Numbered from the stretch's first letter, positions 1 through 11,423 are shown. The stretch is DNA of 64,000 bases from Ascaphus truei (GCA_036426205.1 CM071570.1:56705926-56769925); one strand, 5' to 3'. Numbers and translations: made by a program. The notes: generated by a model not told the origin, from the letters alone.

Positions 1-370
1 GGGACAAGACTGATCCGCTTGTCCGACAGCTACACCTGGGTACAGGAGTGCCCAGGGAGGTATCTATAAGTGCACCAACGGTCCACAGGGGTAGCACCAC
101 CTCACACTTTGGTGGGACTGACATTGGGAAGGACACCAGGGTTATTGGTGCCACCGCACCCTCAGTACTTTGGGGGATCCCCACCGGGGTGGTGAATACT
201 GTGTTGGGCATTGTGTGTGGGGATATTGTATTGTGGGTGTGCTGCTTATAGTACTGTTAATAAATAAGTTATATTATACCCAGTGTATGGTGTTTATTGG
301 GTCCTTTATGGAATCATCGTGCGCTGCTCGGACCCCCCATAGGTGGAGGCGTTGCATCAAAGAGTGAGAG
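1..370 (+). mobile_element. Retroelement 3'-end fragment (LTR-like)
   Basis: This stretch aligns by eye with about 32700-33010 and 44330-44640: gtgcaccaac, ctcacactt.gtgg and caggtggaggcg-like blocks occur in the same order, with the present copy much diverged. It has an AATAAA at 259-264 followed by GT-rich sequence (gtgtatggtgtttattgg), as at the 3' end of a polyadenylated retroelement or LTR. No coding domain is visible. The family is not identified; the element is cut by the window edge. Confidence 0.45.
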
Positions 371-1409
371 AGATCAACCCAGGCTCCCAGAAGCGAAGGT
401 TTAGACCTTCTTTAAGCCAACAGGTACAGCAGCACGCGTTGTTCCCATAGTCGCGGGAAAAGGGGGCTACATTAGCAATAATGTACAAAGGCTGTAAAGA
501 CTGTATTTATCTTCCTGCTAAAGTGATAACAAGTGTTATAAAGCTCTATTTCTGTTATATGCTGCAAGAAGGCTATGTAAAGGTGAGGCCCTAACAATAG
601 GTTTCACATAAAACACGATTGAAAAGAACATAATTAGTGCCCTTTGTGTAAGTCAAGGTCCTATTAGAGTAAAAAATAAAAAAGCATTTCTTCAAAATAC
701 ATGCCCCTATGTTCACTGGAACATGCTGTGTGTACAGATTTAGACATATTCCTAACAAAAGGACAAAAATAACTAAAATTTCCTGTAGTGCACTTGGTGA
801 TTTTGAGACACCTAATTTACTTTTTACTGACGGTGACTTTATAGATCAAACTAATGCACTTGCTGATTTCAGTTCAGTTCCATTGTTTTTTAACTACCCT
901 TTGTTTCTTACCTGATAAATGACTGAATACAGAGACCTGCTGAAAAAGGGTTCTCTGAAAGGAAAATAAATGTGTCCCAAATAGAAAAGAAGTAGAACAA
1001 GTTCAAAGTTCTCTAACCCCAATTGATATTCTTTAAAGATAGTTTAGTGGTGTCACTTACAGTATAATTCCCACAGGTACGAGGAGGTGCAAATGTAGTA
1101 GGTGAATATATCTGATAGCAACAAGGAAAAAGAACCTACTTCATGGTCAACGTGCACTTAAGTAACAAATGTAAATAATGAATTGAATTAACTTTTATTA
1201 TGTACAATTTTAAATACTTCTAAATATAAGCACATTAACAAACAAGTAATGATATGCCTATAAAGCTCATAAAGTGGGTGGTCTGTATATAGTGCGCGTC
1301 TCTTATAGACAAGAGCAGCCTGGTAGGATTCACACAGCGTGAGTCCCATTCAGATACAGGGACCCCGCTGTGTTAATCCCGATGGGTCATTAAGTCTCCT
1401 TACTGAGAC
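371..1409. other. AT-rich stretch, nothing recognised
   Basis: No convincing coding exon, RNA gene or ordered repeat was seen. A short inverted repeat (ACACAGCG at about 1334 and CGCTGTGT at about 1366) lies near the right edge and may be part of an unidentified element. Confidence 0.4.
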
Positions 1410-1700
1410 CACTGGTGTATTTTATGAATCCAATCCATGGGAATTACTGAATCCACAGATTGGATTCGTAAAATCCACTAGTGGATTGTATCCAATGGCG
1501 GTTTTTGATTAATCAGCACGATTTGAAACAGGTGCAATTAGTTGATGGATTTTACACCGTGGAACGGATTTTGAATGGAAATCTCAAGACATTCTGCAAA
1601 AAGGATTATTGACCGTTTCACCCATTTCTCCTCGGGACCCCTGGATCCCAACTTTTCACTTTTTGTTTTTTTTTTTAAAAAGAGAGCAAATGTCCCATTT
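1410..1700 (+). repeat. Diverged direct repeat, copy 1
   Basis: It shares an ordered series of blocks with 2518-2813: attgctgaatcc/gattggattc, tggattttacacc, cccctggatccca, and gagagcaaatgtcc at the right end. The two copies are in the same orientation about 1.1 kb apart and are clearly diverged by substitutions. They may be two insertions of one nonautonomous element, or the ends of one larger element. No protein is encoded. Confidence 0.6.
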
Positions 1701-2295
1701 ATGGGGGCACATAAAAATGGGCATGCCTGGGAAATATGCTAGCCTCTCCCCAGAGATTCCACATTGAATGGGCAGAGCTTTAGCTTAGGCCTCCTGGTCT
1801 GTCCTCTCTGTGATCCACTGCTCAAGACTGGACCGTAGGAAGGGGGTGTGGCAACCTGATTTAAAACAACTTCGAACCTTAGGTCCCTCCCTTTGCGGTT
1901 AACTCAATCATTTTAATGTGTTGCTTCCACGTATCGCACAGGGATGGGGTTCAGTGTCCTCGTCTACTGTCCCATGTAGGACTAAAGTTTACTAATGGCA
2001 GTGACATGTCTAAAGGTAGAGATGTGCACTTGAACCTTCTATTCAGAGGCCCAGCTGGAGGTACATCCAAGACAGATTTCTGTGCAAGCAAGTGCTGTAA
2101 TTATGCACCTTTAAAATACAAAGGGAACAGAGCTTCAGAAAGACTGGTGTGGGGAGAAGGGTTCCCTGCAGCTACCAGGGTCAGGAAGAGGAAGACCCTG
2201 TTTGAAGTCATCCCTATATAGGAAGACCCTTTATAGACGAATTTTTGGGGCAGATTTGGATCCGCCGCGGATTGGCCAGTTCCTTTGGTTTCGCA

Positions 2296-2337
2296 ATCTC
2301 AAAAAAGGGCGATTTAATCTCAAAAAGGGCGATTCAC
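2296..2337 (+). repeat. 20-bp tandem duplication
   Basis: aatctcaaaaaagggcgatt is followed directly by aatctcaaaaagggcgatt, two head-to-tail copies differing by one A. A small local duplication with no sign of function. Confidence 0.75.
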
Positions 2338-2517
2338 CTTTTCCGGATTTCTTTTTATCATTGCCAATCATTGTCCTTGCCCTTACCTGAGCTCCGGCAT
2401 CATGATGTCACGTTGCCATTGCCTCGCCGGAGTCAAGGTAAGTGCTTAATTTAAGTGCCTTCGGGAAGCGCGTGGGGCCTCTGTAAACCCCGCACCCCCC
2501 CAGTTTGCGCACCGCTA

Positions 2518-2813
2518 TGCTGGTGGATTTCAAAAATCTAATCCGCGGGGATTGCTGAATCCGCAGATTGGATTCTTAAAATTCATCAGTGGATTGGATT
2601 GGTAAAATTCACCAGCGGACTGTACTGTATCTAATGGCGGGTTTTGATCCGCACGGGAACAATCCGTAGATGGATTTTACACCACGGAACAGATTTTGAT
2701 GGTAAACTCGGGAAATTCTGCGAAACAGATTTTGACAGTTTCGCCCATCTCTACTCGGGAACCCCTGGATCCCATATTTTCACATTTTTAAAAAGAAAGA
2801 GAGCAAATGTCCT
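2518..2813 (+). repeat. Diverged direct repeat, copy 2
   Basis: Second copy of the repeat at 1410-1700, in the same orientation, with the same block order and the same right end (gagagcaaatgtcc). It is followed by an unclassified stretch with taatgcgg-type motifs. Confidence 0.6.
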
Positions 2814-4130
2814 AGGGCTATATATATCCCCTCAAACATACATATACACCTGAACCCCTGTATAATGCGGTGCTCGGCGTCCACATAATGAGACCGGGTT
2901 ATAAATGGAATCGCGTTAACCGGGATTGCGAAATGGCCGCCGTGCGAGGACTTCCCCGGCATCTGCAACTCTCTCTCCTCTCTCCCTGCTTCATCAGGCT
3001 GCGTCCACGTGCGCGGCGCACATCTCCAAGGTTTTTTTTTTTAAATGAAGGCAATTAAAGAGTCCAAGTATAATTAGGAATGGCTACAGTTCACCTAGGC
3101 CTTTTACAGCCTAAATTGGATGTAGAAACATGTCAGATTTACTGACACCACAATATTTAAAAGCAATGGGAAGCTGAATATCCAGTATTTGTATTGACTT
3201 TTCTTGCAGAGTGACTTTCTAGTTTTACAAACATTAAAGGGGAACAATTGGTTATGCAATTAAAGTCAATCATATGATATCTGTCCCTCCCGGCCATTTC
3301 CTTTTCAAATCCCAATGCCTTTCCAGCTCCTGATATACAGTAAGCTCTGAAAGAGACCTCTTGTTTCTGTTCCAAATAGAAGCAGTTAAAAAAAATTTAA
3401 AAAAAATGTAAATAAAACAGCTATGGAATAAACTACTGAGTCTGTTCTTGTTTTGATCATCCGTTTTTAGATGTGATGGACTCATCTCCTTATGCTGTTA
3501 CATTTTTATGCACAGCAGGAAAGAGATGCCACATGAGATAATACTGGTTTTCTATGCACATCAATACAATACATTATACTGTACCCGTTTTCCCTTTGCG
3601 CAAATTAATAATACAATTTAGTGTACAAAGGATTATGGGAATAGAGTAGAATCTTCTCAATGTAATAAGCAGAATATTTAGTATTGTTCCGTAATAGGTC
3701 TCAAAGCAGATGTCGTTGCTAAATTTTATTTCTCAAAGATGCAAGTACTGAGCTCCACAGTCTTACAATGGGAGAAAGAACCTTGACTTTGTTATCTTCT
3801 ATTGGGAGTTGGGGTAGCTCAAAAAGTGCCCAGAAGCTACTACGTGAAAATAAGCTTGCACCATTAGAGGACACAGCCCAGGAGTGCAGCCACGCACAAA
3901 TAGACCAGTACCGGTCCAGACACTATTGAAAAACAAGAAAAATAAAAACTGCATTGAGGAATTGATTCCTTTATGTCTCTCTTTAAATTTGCTGGCTCAT
4001 TATCCAGTGACCTGTCTAGATTGTGCACTGTATTTATATAAATAATAATAATAATAAAAATATATATATACAGTATATATATAATAACAACAGGATACTG
4101 ACGGTGCTGGGGATAAAGCATATATGAAAA
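2814..4130. other. No gene recognised; simple AT repeats near right edge
   Basis: A CpG-bearing patch at about 2850-3030 resembles a decayed Tigger-like end (tgtataatgcgg), but without a partner end this is weak. 4036-4085 is ATA/TA-rich low complexity. Short open frames here carry no recognisable domain. Confidence 0.35.
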
Positions 4131-4431
4131 CAAAAATAGAAACAAAGTATCCCACGTAAAGCACTCTGGTGTAAACAAGTATAAAAAATGTATTAAAGAC
4201 ACATCACATAACATACAAAATAATAAAATCACTCTCTCACACCTCAAAAAGTATGGAAAAACAGACACATGCAACCTGTAATAATAGTGGGAACCAAAAC
4301 TAAAGACAGAAATTTATAAGCAAAATAATAATCAAATGACACATAATATCAGAATGGTGATGTGTCTAATAAATTTGTTATACTTGTTTACACCAGAGTG
4401 CTTTACGTGGGATACTTTGTTTCTATTTTTG
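4131..4431. mobile_element. Foldback MITE with ~51-bp perfect inverted ends
   Basis: The left arm at 4131-4182 (caaaaatagaaacaaagtat at its start) is the exact reverse complement of the right arm at about 4380-4431. The spacer of about 200 bp is AT-rich and noncoding. Perfect arms imply a fairly young or gene-converted copy. I could not define a target-site duplication, so the superfamily is open. Confidence 0.75.
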
Positions 4432-4549
4432 ATTATCTATATATAGAGAATCCAATGCACAGCCGGCACACCATTTGCAAGTAAATAAGTTTTGGTGCTT
4501 ATCTCATAAAGCAATATATATATACTGCAGCCAAGGGCAACTTGGCTTG

Positions 4550-4753
4550 GCAACTTGGCAAGTACTTGGACCGTGGGGGGCATTCCTGGGGTCGTTCCCA
4601 GTGACGTGCCGGAGCTGGTTCGCCCTCATTCTCGCCCTAAGGCCTCCGCGCGCACGCGCCCGCACGATGCATGTACGTGAACACTGAGTTAGGCAGTCTG
4701 TTCGCTCAGTGTGTGGACGCGTCCGCGCGGTCTGAGGTACCATGGATGTAGCC
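4550..4753. mobile_element. PIF/Harbinger-type MITE fragment
   Basis: A GC-rich block with agtgacgtgccggagctggt, closely matching 6499-6517 inside the complete MITE at 6371-6693. The right end reads gtagcc followed by taa and then sequence of the host repeat, as expected for a TWA-type insertion. The left end is not resolved. Confidence 0.45.
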
Positions 4754-5162
4754 TAAGTCTGCAACTCTGCTTTTCACCATTATCTCTTAGCATACAGTGC
4801 TTCCACTGCAGCCAGGAATTCTGGGAAATTACATGCAAATGAGTACACAATGTCACCTTTTGCTTCTTAGCCATTTTACCATGGACCCCTTTAAGCATAC
4901 CGTACTGTATGCCTACAATATATGCTTTTTCAGCACAGCCTGGGCTAAAGAAGTGCATAGCCAGTAGACCTACTCACAGACAGATATTTTGACCGTTTGG
5001 GTCTCATTAGTGCGAGGCTGGTTATACTGGCTTTGCCATATAAAGCTGAAATAGGTTTCAACCACACACTATATAAGTTATGGTGGGTAAAACAAAGTTA
5101 CAAAAACCCTCCTCCGTACAGTGTACAGTAAAAAATATATAACTTGAGCACATTCACATGTC
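4754..5162. repeat. Interspersed repeat, target of later MITE insertions
   Basis: It contains the ordered blocks tctgcaactctgcttttcac, ttagcatacagtgcttcc and ggaattctgggaaa. Parts recur at 5447-5480 and 23925-23960 (ggcaaccctgttttttacca, ttagcatacaggg). It serves as the target of the GC-rich MITEs on both sides. Confidence 0.5.
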
Positions 5163-5165
5163 TTA

Positions 5166-5443
5166 GGCTGCGCTTTTAGTGCCGGCGACGCGACGTCGCC
5201 TGAAAACAAATGTATTACCGCCACAGCGTGCGCTTATAGTAAGCGCGACATGACGGCAGCGATGCGAAATTTGGAAGCCGGTCAAATTTGATTTTTCAGA
5301 GGCTGTCGCCACATGTGACAGCCTCTGAACCAATCAATGGCCTCGTCGCCCGCGACGTCGCCGCAAAGCGAATTACTACTTTCGCTAGCGGCGACGGTGA
5401 TGTCACCCGTCGTGTCGCCGTCGCGCGCACTATAAGCGTGGCC
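5166..5443. mobile_element. PIF/Harbinger-type MITE with TTA target duplication
   Basis: The ends are imperfect inverted repeats: ggctgcgcttttagtgc at the left and, reversed, ggccacgcttatagtgcg at the right. The interior is rich in CGACG and CpG. TTA flanks both sides (5163-5165 and 5444-5446). A related unfilled site at about 23893-23930 reads gcacattcatatgtct joined directly to acaggt, so the intervening block behaves as an insertion. TWA target duplications are characteristic of PIF/Harbinger, hence the assignment. Confidence 0.65.
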
Positions 5444-5589
5444 TTAGACAGGTCTGCATCCCTGCTTTTTACCAAACTGCTGGGAACATTGGCAACATAT
5501 TGACACAAACAGAAAAGTGTCGCAAAAATCTTGCACTGCTGGGGAGGTGGGCTAAAACCTGCTATAGAAATCAAACAATACTCAGTATA

Positions 5590-6023
5590 TTAAAGCTGCA
5601 GTTCAAGCTGCCGTTTTTAAAATATATATTTATTTTTTCCGATTCAATATGTGCATAAATACAATCTGCACTCTGACAAGTGATTAGCTAAGCTACAGAT
5701 CGATCCGTTCTGCTGTAATCAATCGCTTGCTCAGAGCTATTTCATTCAGTTCTTGCAAAGCATTTGGGGCAATGTAGTTCCTGGACTATGATTGACTGGG
5801 CAGTAACTAGATACAATTGGTTCACTGCTAGAGAGAGGGCGGGGTTCAAGAGCCAGAGCCTATCAGAAGGTGAATGTTCTGTCACTTTGGAAATGCTTCC
5901 TACATTAGAAACATTAAAAATGTCTTTAAAGCGTTTTTTTTACATTTTAAATGCTACAAGTATTTTCTCAAAAGTGATTTATAAAAAAAAACACGTAGAA
6001 TATTGCTTGAACTGCTGCTTTAA
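5590..6023. mobile_element. T2/Kolobok-type MITE, first of an abutting pair
   Basis: Begins TTAAAGCTGCAGTTCAAGC and ends with the inverted form gcttgaactgctgctttaa, so a TTAA borders each end. Xenopus T2-type elements have TTAA target duplications and TTAAAG-type termini, which fits. The element is noncoding, and its right TTAA is shared with the next element. Confidence 0.65.
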
Positions 6024-6853
6024 AGAAGCAATCCAAGCAGCACTTAAAATATATATATATATTTCTTTTAATATATGCAGCTTTTGATTACTTTTATTGA
6101 AAATGAATTACCTAAACATCCAATCAATTTGTTCTCCTGTGATCAATCAGCAAAGATCCTGTTTCCCAGGGTTCACTAAACGGCCGCCTTTCCATTTCAA
6201 TCAATCATTCAGTCAGTGTAACTCAGCAGCAACAATGTATCCAGATATTACTACGGTATCATTATCTATTGTTACACTTTGCAGCTCAAACGGCAGGATT
6301 ATTAGCAACACAAACAGGAAAGTGTTGCAAAGATCTTGCACTCCTGGAGCGGTGTACTAAAACCTGCTTAAGGCCTGGGACATAGTGGTTTGCCGAGTGC
6401 GGAGGCGCGCTGAGGCTCAGGGAAAGCGGTGCTTTCCCTGGCCTTACACAGCGCGCCGTCCGTGGGCGTGTCGGGGGGTGGGTCTGGGGGCGGGCCAGTG
6501 ACGTCACGGAGCTGGTTCGCCCTCATTGGGCGAACCGCTCACGTGACCGGCCCTGCGCTCCAGCAAGCAGGAAAGCGGAAGCGTGCGCGAGCCCCTGCTA
6601 AAGCCGCTCTCATTGCTGCTGCAGGGGCTCAGTCACGAGCAGCAGCGCGCCTCAGCACGGGTCAGCGCATAAGCGCTGACCATGCCCGAGGCCTTAGAAA
6701 TCAAAGGATGTGCTGTACAGTATATTAAAACTAATTAAAAGGACATTAAGACTTGATTTAAAAAAATAAATATGCAGTAAGTATAATCTAATACTACAAA
6801 ACGGATTTAAAAAAAAAACCACGTAGGATATTGAATGGATTGCTCCTTTTTAA
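6020..6853. mobile_element. T2/Kolobok-type MITE carrying a nested MITE
   Basis: The left end ttaaagaagcaatcca is inverted at the right end as tggattgctcctttttaa. A block at about 6281-6367 matches about 5510-5563 upstream of the first element. The second half resumes after the nested insertion with ttagaaatcaaagg, against tagaaatcaaacaa at 5565. Confidence 0.6.
6371..6693. mobile_element. Nested PIF/Harbinger-type MITE (TTA flanks)
   Basis: The ends are aggcctgggacatag and, reversed, ggcctcgggcatgg. TTA lies at 6368-6370 and 6694-6696. The paralogous empty site near 5560-5575 (acctgctatagaaatcaaa) lacks the block, which shows a clean insertion. The interior is GC-rich, with agtgacgtcacggagctggt shared with the fragment at 4550-4753. 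Confidence 0.7.
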
Positions 6854-7121
6854 AGCTACAATATACACGAAAACATACAATAATAATATTTTCTAAAGAT
6901 AGTGTCATTGAGACTAAGCCATGCACTCATCAATGTGTATTACGGTTAAAGTAGCCCCTTGAGCAAAAACATGGTCAGATTTAACGATATATGGAATTAA
7001 AAAAAAAAAGATTCCCCACGGATAAAATTCCCAATGTCTATGTTTGTACATGTAAATCTCTGTGTGTAGTTATGCTTCATTAATAATGTTATTTTCATTT
7101 CTCCTTGTGATTATCATTTAG

Positions 7122-7208
7122 AAACAGCACATACCAGTGGAATGATTTCAGATGAAAGCCAAGATCCATGTCAAGAAAATACTGAGTATAAGAACTCTAC
7201 TGATGATG
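7122..7208 (+). CDS. Internal exon of an unidentified host gene
   Basis: An 87-nt exon bounded by a pyrimidine-rich acceptor ending in ttatcatttag and a donor gtacga. It begins and ends in phase 1. The peptide contains TSGMISDESQDPCQE and is acidic and polar with no obvious domain, as in a disordered protein tail. Its phase joins correctly either to the candidate exon at 7287-7340 or directly to the strong exon at 11424-11495. The open frame is uninterrupted. The gene runs to the right and its 5' exons are outside the window or unrecognised. I do not recognise the family. Confidence 0.55.
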
Positions 7209-7286
7209 GTACGATAACTGTTTTTTTGATTTTTTTATCCTTCATTTGAAATTATTATTAATTTTGTTTTTATCCCACGGGTAAAG

Positions 7287-7340
7287 AAAAAGGAAAGAAT
7301 GATCCATGTACTAAAGAGACCCAGCCAATGAAAGGAAAAT
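7287..7340 (+). CDS. Possible 54-nt symmetric exon of the same host gene
   Basis: It sits between an acceptor (tatcccacgggtaaag) and a donor (gtatga), is open and is phase 1 at both ends, so it would add 18 residues (NDPCTKETQPMKGK at its core) without changing the frame. The composition, with lysine-rich and acidic runs, resembles the neighbouring exons. The intron before it would be only 78 nt and the acceptor is mediocre. It could be an alternative exon or chance; RNA reads across 7208/7287 would settle it. Confidence 0.3.
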
Positions 7341-7479
7341 GTATGAAGAAATTCAACTTCCAATATTCCTCAATTAATCCTTGTGTTGTTCAAATGTGAA
7401 AGTCTAAAACTTGCCTTAATTTAAGATAATGGTTTGAGCAACTAACCTTTGATTACCTTATCAGTAACAGTAAACAGAG

Positions 7480-7640
7480 AATCCCCAACGCACATCCAAT
7501 ATGATAAATAATTTTGGTCATTTCTATATATATATATTTTCTTCTCATACAGTAAGCATGGGGCATTTAGCTCAATCTTTTGGCCAAAACATGTCAAGCC
7601 TGAAATCACGTCACGGTAGGCACTACACTACAACTTTTAT
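7480..7640 (+). repeat. Fragment of the window's PLE-like foldback family
   Basis: The series cagagaatcccc, cacatccaatatgataaat, ttttggccaaaacatgtcaa matches blocks at 9535-9590, 27180-27310 and 60320-60440 in order. Noncoding. The gtaggc after 7617 mimics a splice donor but belongs to the repeat. Confidence 0.5.
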
Positions 7641-8524
7641 ACTGTGTCCTTGGTATTTCCTCCACTGCATTCAGAAAGAATATTAAACAAAACAATGATA
7701 CAGTCAATAGCATGTAGAATGTCTAATCATAGCAGTGATAACAGATTAAAAAAAATGTAAAGCAAAGTCCAAAACATAATACATTTCCTTTTTCAACAAT
7801 TGACAGTCTTGTATTTATTTATTTTTTGGAATGCTCATTTAAAAAAAAATAATTTCTTTACATTGTATATGATTTGTGCATATAAAAAAAATAGTATTGC
7901 ATTGTACAGTACATATCAGCATGTGTAGCATACGGGAATGTATGCTCAAAATACTATTCCTATTTTACATGTGTAGTTCTATAGTACAACGTCTTTCTTA
8001 CAGAAAATGTCAGCATGTTTTGGTAAATTATAAAAAGATTTTGCTAGTGATCTCAACATATTTGTTCCAAATGAGAAGAAGTGATTTTTATGCTATGGTA
8101 GGACAAGAATGATATGTTAACCTCTGTAAATAAATACTTTTTCTTTTCTGATTCCTACTCCACTATGTATACATATTTACAAGCTTTAAGAGCAGTTCCA
8201 TGTAGAGGATTCAATAAAACAAGAAAAGAATAATAACTTGTCAGTTAAACAAATATTTTTATTGTCAGACTAACCATAGGATGAATTGGTAGAAAATCAA
8301 TGTGCTTCTTACATTTCAAAATCATTGCTATTTCATTTATAATATTTATTTACCAAATGTGTTCAGTCATTCCTTCTCTGGAGTTTATATCAGGATACCA
8401 AAGTTAAATATTCCCTTTCTGTGGCCTGAGAAATGTCCCCTTTTAGCAATGCACCCTTAATTATATTCAGTGTGCCAACTACTAGCTTTTAGCTTGTATT
8501 TCTTCAGTAATGTTTAAAATGAAG

Positions 8525-8617
8525 TAGAGAGTGGCCTGGCAGTAAAGGCCCTGACATGGAAGTGTGAGAGCCCAGTTCAAGCCCCAGTGCTTCTAGGTAC
8601 CTTTGGTAACTCCCAAA
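8525..8617 (+). mobile_element. tRNA-like SINE, interrupted
   Basis: It has a B-box-like agttcaagccc at 8574-8584 and an A-box-like tggcctggcagtaaagg about 40 bp upstream, the spacing of an internal RNA polymerase III promoter. The sequence resumes after the nested element at about 8992 with cagtcccaaaaaaaaatg, an A-rich tail. The tRNA of origin is not identified. Confidence 0.45.
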
Positions 8618-8619
8618 TA

Positions 8620-8989
8620 GGGTTGCCAGGTGGCTTCTCCAAAAATACTGGACACAATGGTGAAAGGTGCAACACGCGCACACCTCTCCACTCCATGTTG
8701 TTTCCTCCTCTCCTTGGCCTCACCCCCAGGCTCCTGACACCTCCTCCTGATTGGCTGCATTACCCAGTAGCAGCCAATAAGGATGTTGGAAGCTGCCCAG
8801 CCCCTATAGCAACAGCCGTGCTCTCTCCCTGCTCAGTGAAGCAAGCCTGACCTCCCCAAGCCAGTCAGGTCACTATGGGCAGAGCGGTAATACCAGATAC
8901 ATAAATGTCCAGTATTCGCTCTAATTTTTTACTGGACAGTGAATCCAAATACAGGACTGTCCAGTTCAGTACTGGACACCTGGCAACCC
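8620..8989. mobile_element. Nonautonomous DNA transposon with TA flanks, nested in the SINE
   Basis: The termini gggttgccaggtggc and, inverted, ggcaacccta form terminal inverted repeats. A second inner pair, atactggaca and its inverse, lies further in. TA at 8618-8619 and 8990-8991 is the expected target duplication for Tc1/mariner-type elements. The interior has no transposase. Confidence 0.6.
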
Positions 8990-8999
8990 TACAGTCCCA

Positions 9000-9439
9000 A
9001 AAAAAAATGTAATAAAAAAAATTATTAGAGAAACAGACTGAAAGATTGGGGCTAATTTTAATGTGCTAGTCACCGAGAAACTCAGTACTAGAGCGCCTTG
9101 ATTATGTAAACAATTTGGAACATTGTTTGTACAAATGTGTGCTTTCGATTTATCTGTAAATGTAAAATTCCTTGCAATTTCTGCAAACCTTATTAGTTAA
9201 TATATATTAAATAGCACTAATAAGGTATGCAGCATTTCCAATGAATTATTAATTTGCAGATAAATAGAGGTTGCTATGCTTGTTTTAGCTCATTAGCACT
9301 CAATATTGGCTATATTTTTAAGGAAGCGTTTTCCTAAGGGGTTTTTTCTTGAGAGTTAAGTGTGCAGCATTTAAATACATTTTTAATATTAAACGTTATA
9401 CAGATGTTGCAAAACTATTTTTTTTAATGCACACATTTA
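9000..9439. other. AT-rich stretch, nothing recognised
   Basis: No exon, RNA or ordered repeat could be supported. Confidence 0.4.
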
Positions 9440-11130
9440 AAGACAAAGCCCTTGTAAGCTCAAATCCAGACCCACCTCACCATATATATTTATGTCAAAA
9501 AGGAGTGCTATTTGGTATGTGAATGAATAAATAAAGGACAGAGAACCCCAATGCGACATCCAATACGACAAATCATATATTTAAATACTTATCAAACATG
9601 CAACAGTTATACCATTACTCAAAAACAGTAAGCTTGACCCTACCTGTCTTTCTAACTATCAACCTGTCTCCCTCCTGCCTTTTGCCTCTAAACTCCTTGA
9701 ACGTCTTATATTCTCTCACTTGCTCCATTTTCTCAACATCTATTCTCTCCTAGACCCTCTACAATCCGGCTTACGCACTGCTCGCTCAACTGAAACAGCC
9801 CTCACTAAAATAACTAATGACCTCCATGATGCCAAAGACAGAGGTCATTACACTTTGCTCATATTACTCAACCTCTCTTCAGCATTTAATATTGTGGACC
9901 ACCCTCTTCTCTTTTACATTCTCCATACTCTTGGTATTCATAACAAAGCTTCATGCTGGGTCTCCTCTTACCTCTCCCATCGTACTTTCAGTGTCACTTC
10001 TGCTAACACCTCCTCCTCCATCGATCTCTCTGTGGGGGTACCCCAGGGCTCTGTCCTGGGACCTCTTCTCTTTTCTCTGTACACACTTTCTCTAGGTGAC
10101 ATAATCACATCTCTTGGGTTTAAATACTGTATCACCTCTATGCTGAGGACACACAAATGTACATTTCTACCCCTGACCTTACACCTGCAGTACAGATCAA
10201 AGTTTCTGAATGTCTCTCTGCGATATCAGTCTAGATGGCCTTTCGCCAACTTAAACTTAACATTGCAAAAACAGAACTCCTCATACTTCCTCCCAAACCT
10301 GGCCCTACTACATCCTTCCACATTACTGTTGGAAGGACTATCATTCACCCAGTAGCCCAAGCACGCTGCCTAGGGGTCACACTCGACTCCTCTCTCACAT
10401 TCTCCTCTCACATTCAAAAGGTAGCTTTTGCCTCCACAATATTACCAAGATACTCCTCGGTTACTCGACTGCTAAAACGCTGACTCAGGCCCTCATTCTC
10501 TCCCGTCTCGATTATTGTAACCTCCTGTTGTCTGGCCTTCCTGCCTCTCAACTGTCTCCCCTACCTTCTATCCTAAACTCTGCTGCCAGAATCACTCTAC
10601 TCTTTCCTAACTCTGTCTCAGCGTCTACCCTGCTGAAATCACTGTCCTGGCTTCCTATCAAATCCCGCATCTCACACTTAATTCTCATGATCTGTTATTT
10701 GTATTATTTGCTATTTATATGATTGTCACGTGTATTACTGCTGTGAAGCGCTATGTACATTAATGGCACTATATAAATAAAGACATACATACATACATAC
10801 TTATCTGTTATTTTCTCATAAGTGAGGGACACTTAGTTAAATTCTTTGGCCAAAGCATTCTAAACTTGCAGATCATGTCAAGGTGTCCCCTCTTTTTCTG
10901 CAAGTCCTAACACTATCTCTAATATGAGCAATCTCTAACGTCCTCTCTAATATGAGCAAGAAGTCTTAATAGACTGGTCATTCACAGCTGTCTCTCAAGA
11001 CTTGCTATCTAAAGATGGACAGTGCAAGCTTGTAAACAGGGAGGAGTCACAGACCTCCAAACAATTGTTTACCTATTAAAATCTACACAACCACTGTAAG
11101 CTCAAACCCAGGGCCACCTTACCATATTGA
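9440..11130 (+). repeat. PLE-like foldback-family copy split by an L2 insertion
   Basis: The left part (gtaagctcaaatccag, tgtcaaaaaggagtgctatt, cgacatccaatacgacaaat) and the right part after the L2 (cttagttaaattctttggcc) read in the same order as the family at 27180-27310 and 38220-38370. The left-end sequence recurs at 11096-11127 (gtaagctcaaacccagg). Confidence 0.45.
9594..10795 (+). mobile_element. L2-clade LINE, 5'-truncated, decayed
   Basis: Encodes pieces of a non-LTR reverse transcriptase. [14 protein letters not shown] is followed by a degraded SAF.IVDH motif (aspartates lost), the intact [16 protein letters not shown] motif and a frameshifted YADD-like box (tatgctgaggac at 10138-10149). 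The L2 C-terminal segment LGVTLDSSLTFSSHIQK follows. The 3' UTR ends gcgctatgtacattaatggc and then a (catA)n-like tail, as L2 elements do. tacttatc lies at both edges (about 9586 and 10797), a plausible 8-bp target duplication. Several stops and frameshifts show a dead copy. Confidence 0.85.
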
Positions 11131-11149
11131 GGTCTCTGTCGAGGGTACG

Positions 11150-11215
11150 GTATGAAAATAGTGTGTTTCAGGTCTGGAGAATACACCGGTACCAATCATA
11201 GGGAAAAAAAATGTA
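11150..11215. repeat. Partial copy of the 11.9-12.2 kb inverted repeat
   Basis: aaaatagtgtgtttcaggtc, tggagaata and ggtaccaatcat match the right arm at 12135-12180 in order. Confidence 0.5.
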
Positions 11216-11423
11216 TTTAGTTAGAGTGGATTGCTCCTTTACATCTGTATTGAGCCTTTTCTGTCGTAGACACTGGGTGACATGTGCAAATGAGGAATGT
11301 TGTCAATATTTGCCTAAATAAAAGAAAGAAGTGTATAACCGAGAGTATCTTTCTGGAAGGCAGAATCCTGCTTTTATTTAAAATGCGACTGTATTTCAGA
11401 AATTGTCTCTTTTTTGTTTGCAG

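Noticed and set aside
7556..7617. Apparent exon between an acceptor-like cag and gtaggc
   Set aside because: The sequence matches the interspersed foldback family (ttttggccaaaacatgtcaa) in other places, so it is repeat, not coding.
8525..8600. Functional tRNA gene
   Set aside because: Box-like motifs are present but the cloverleaf cannot be completed and an A-rich tail follows; better explained as a SINE.
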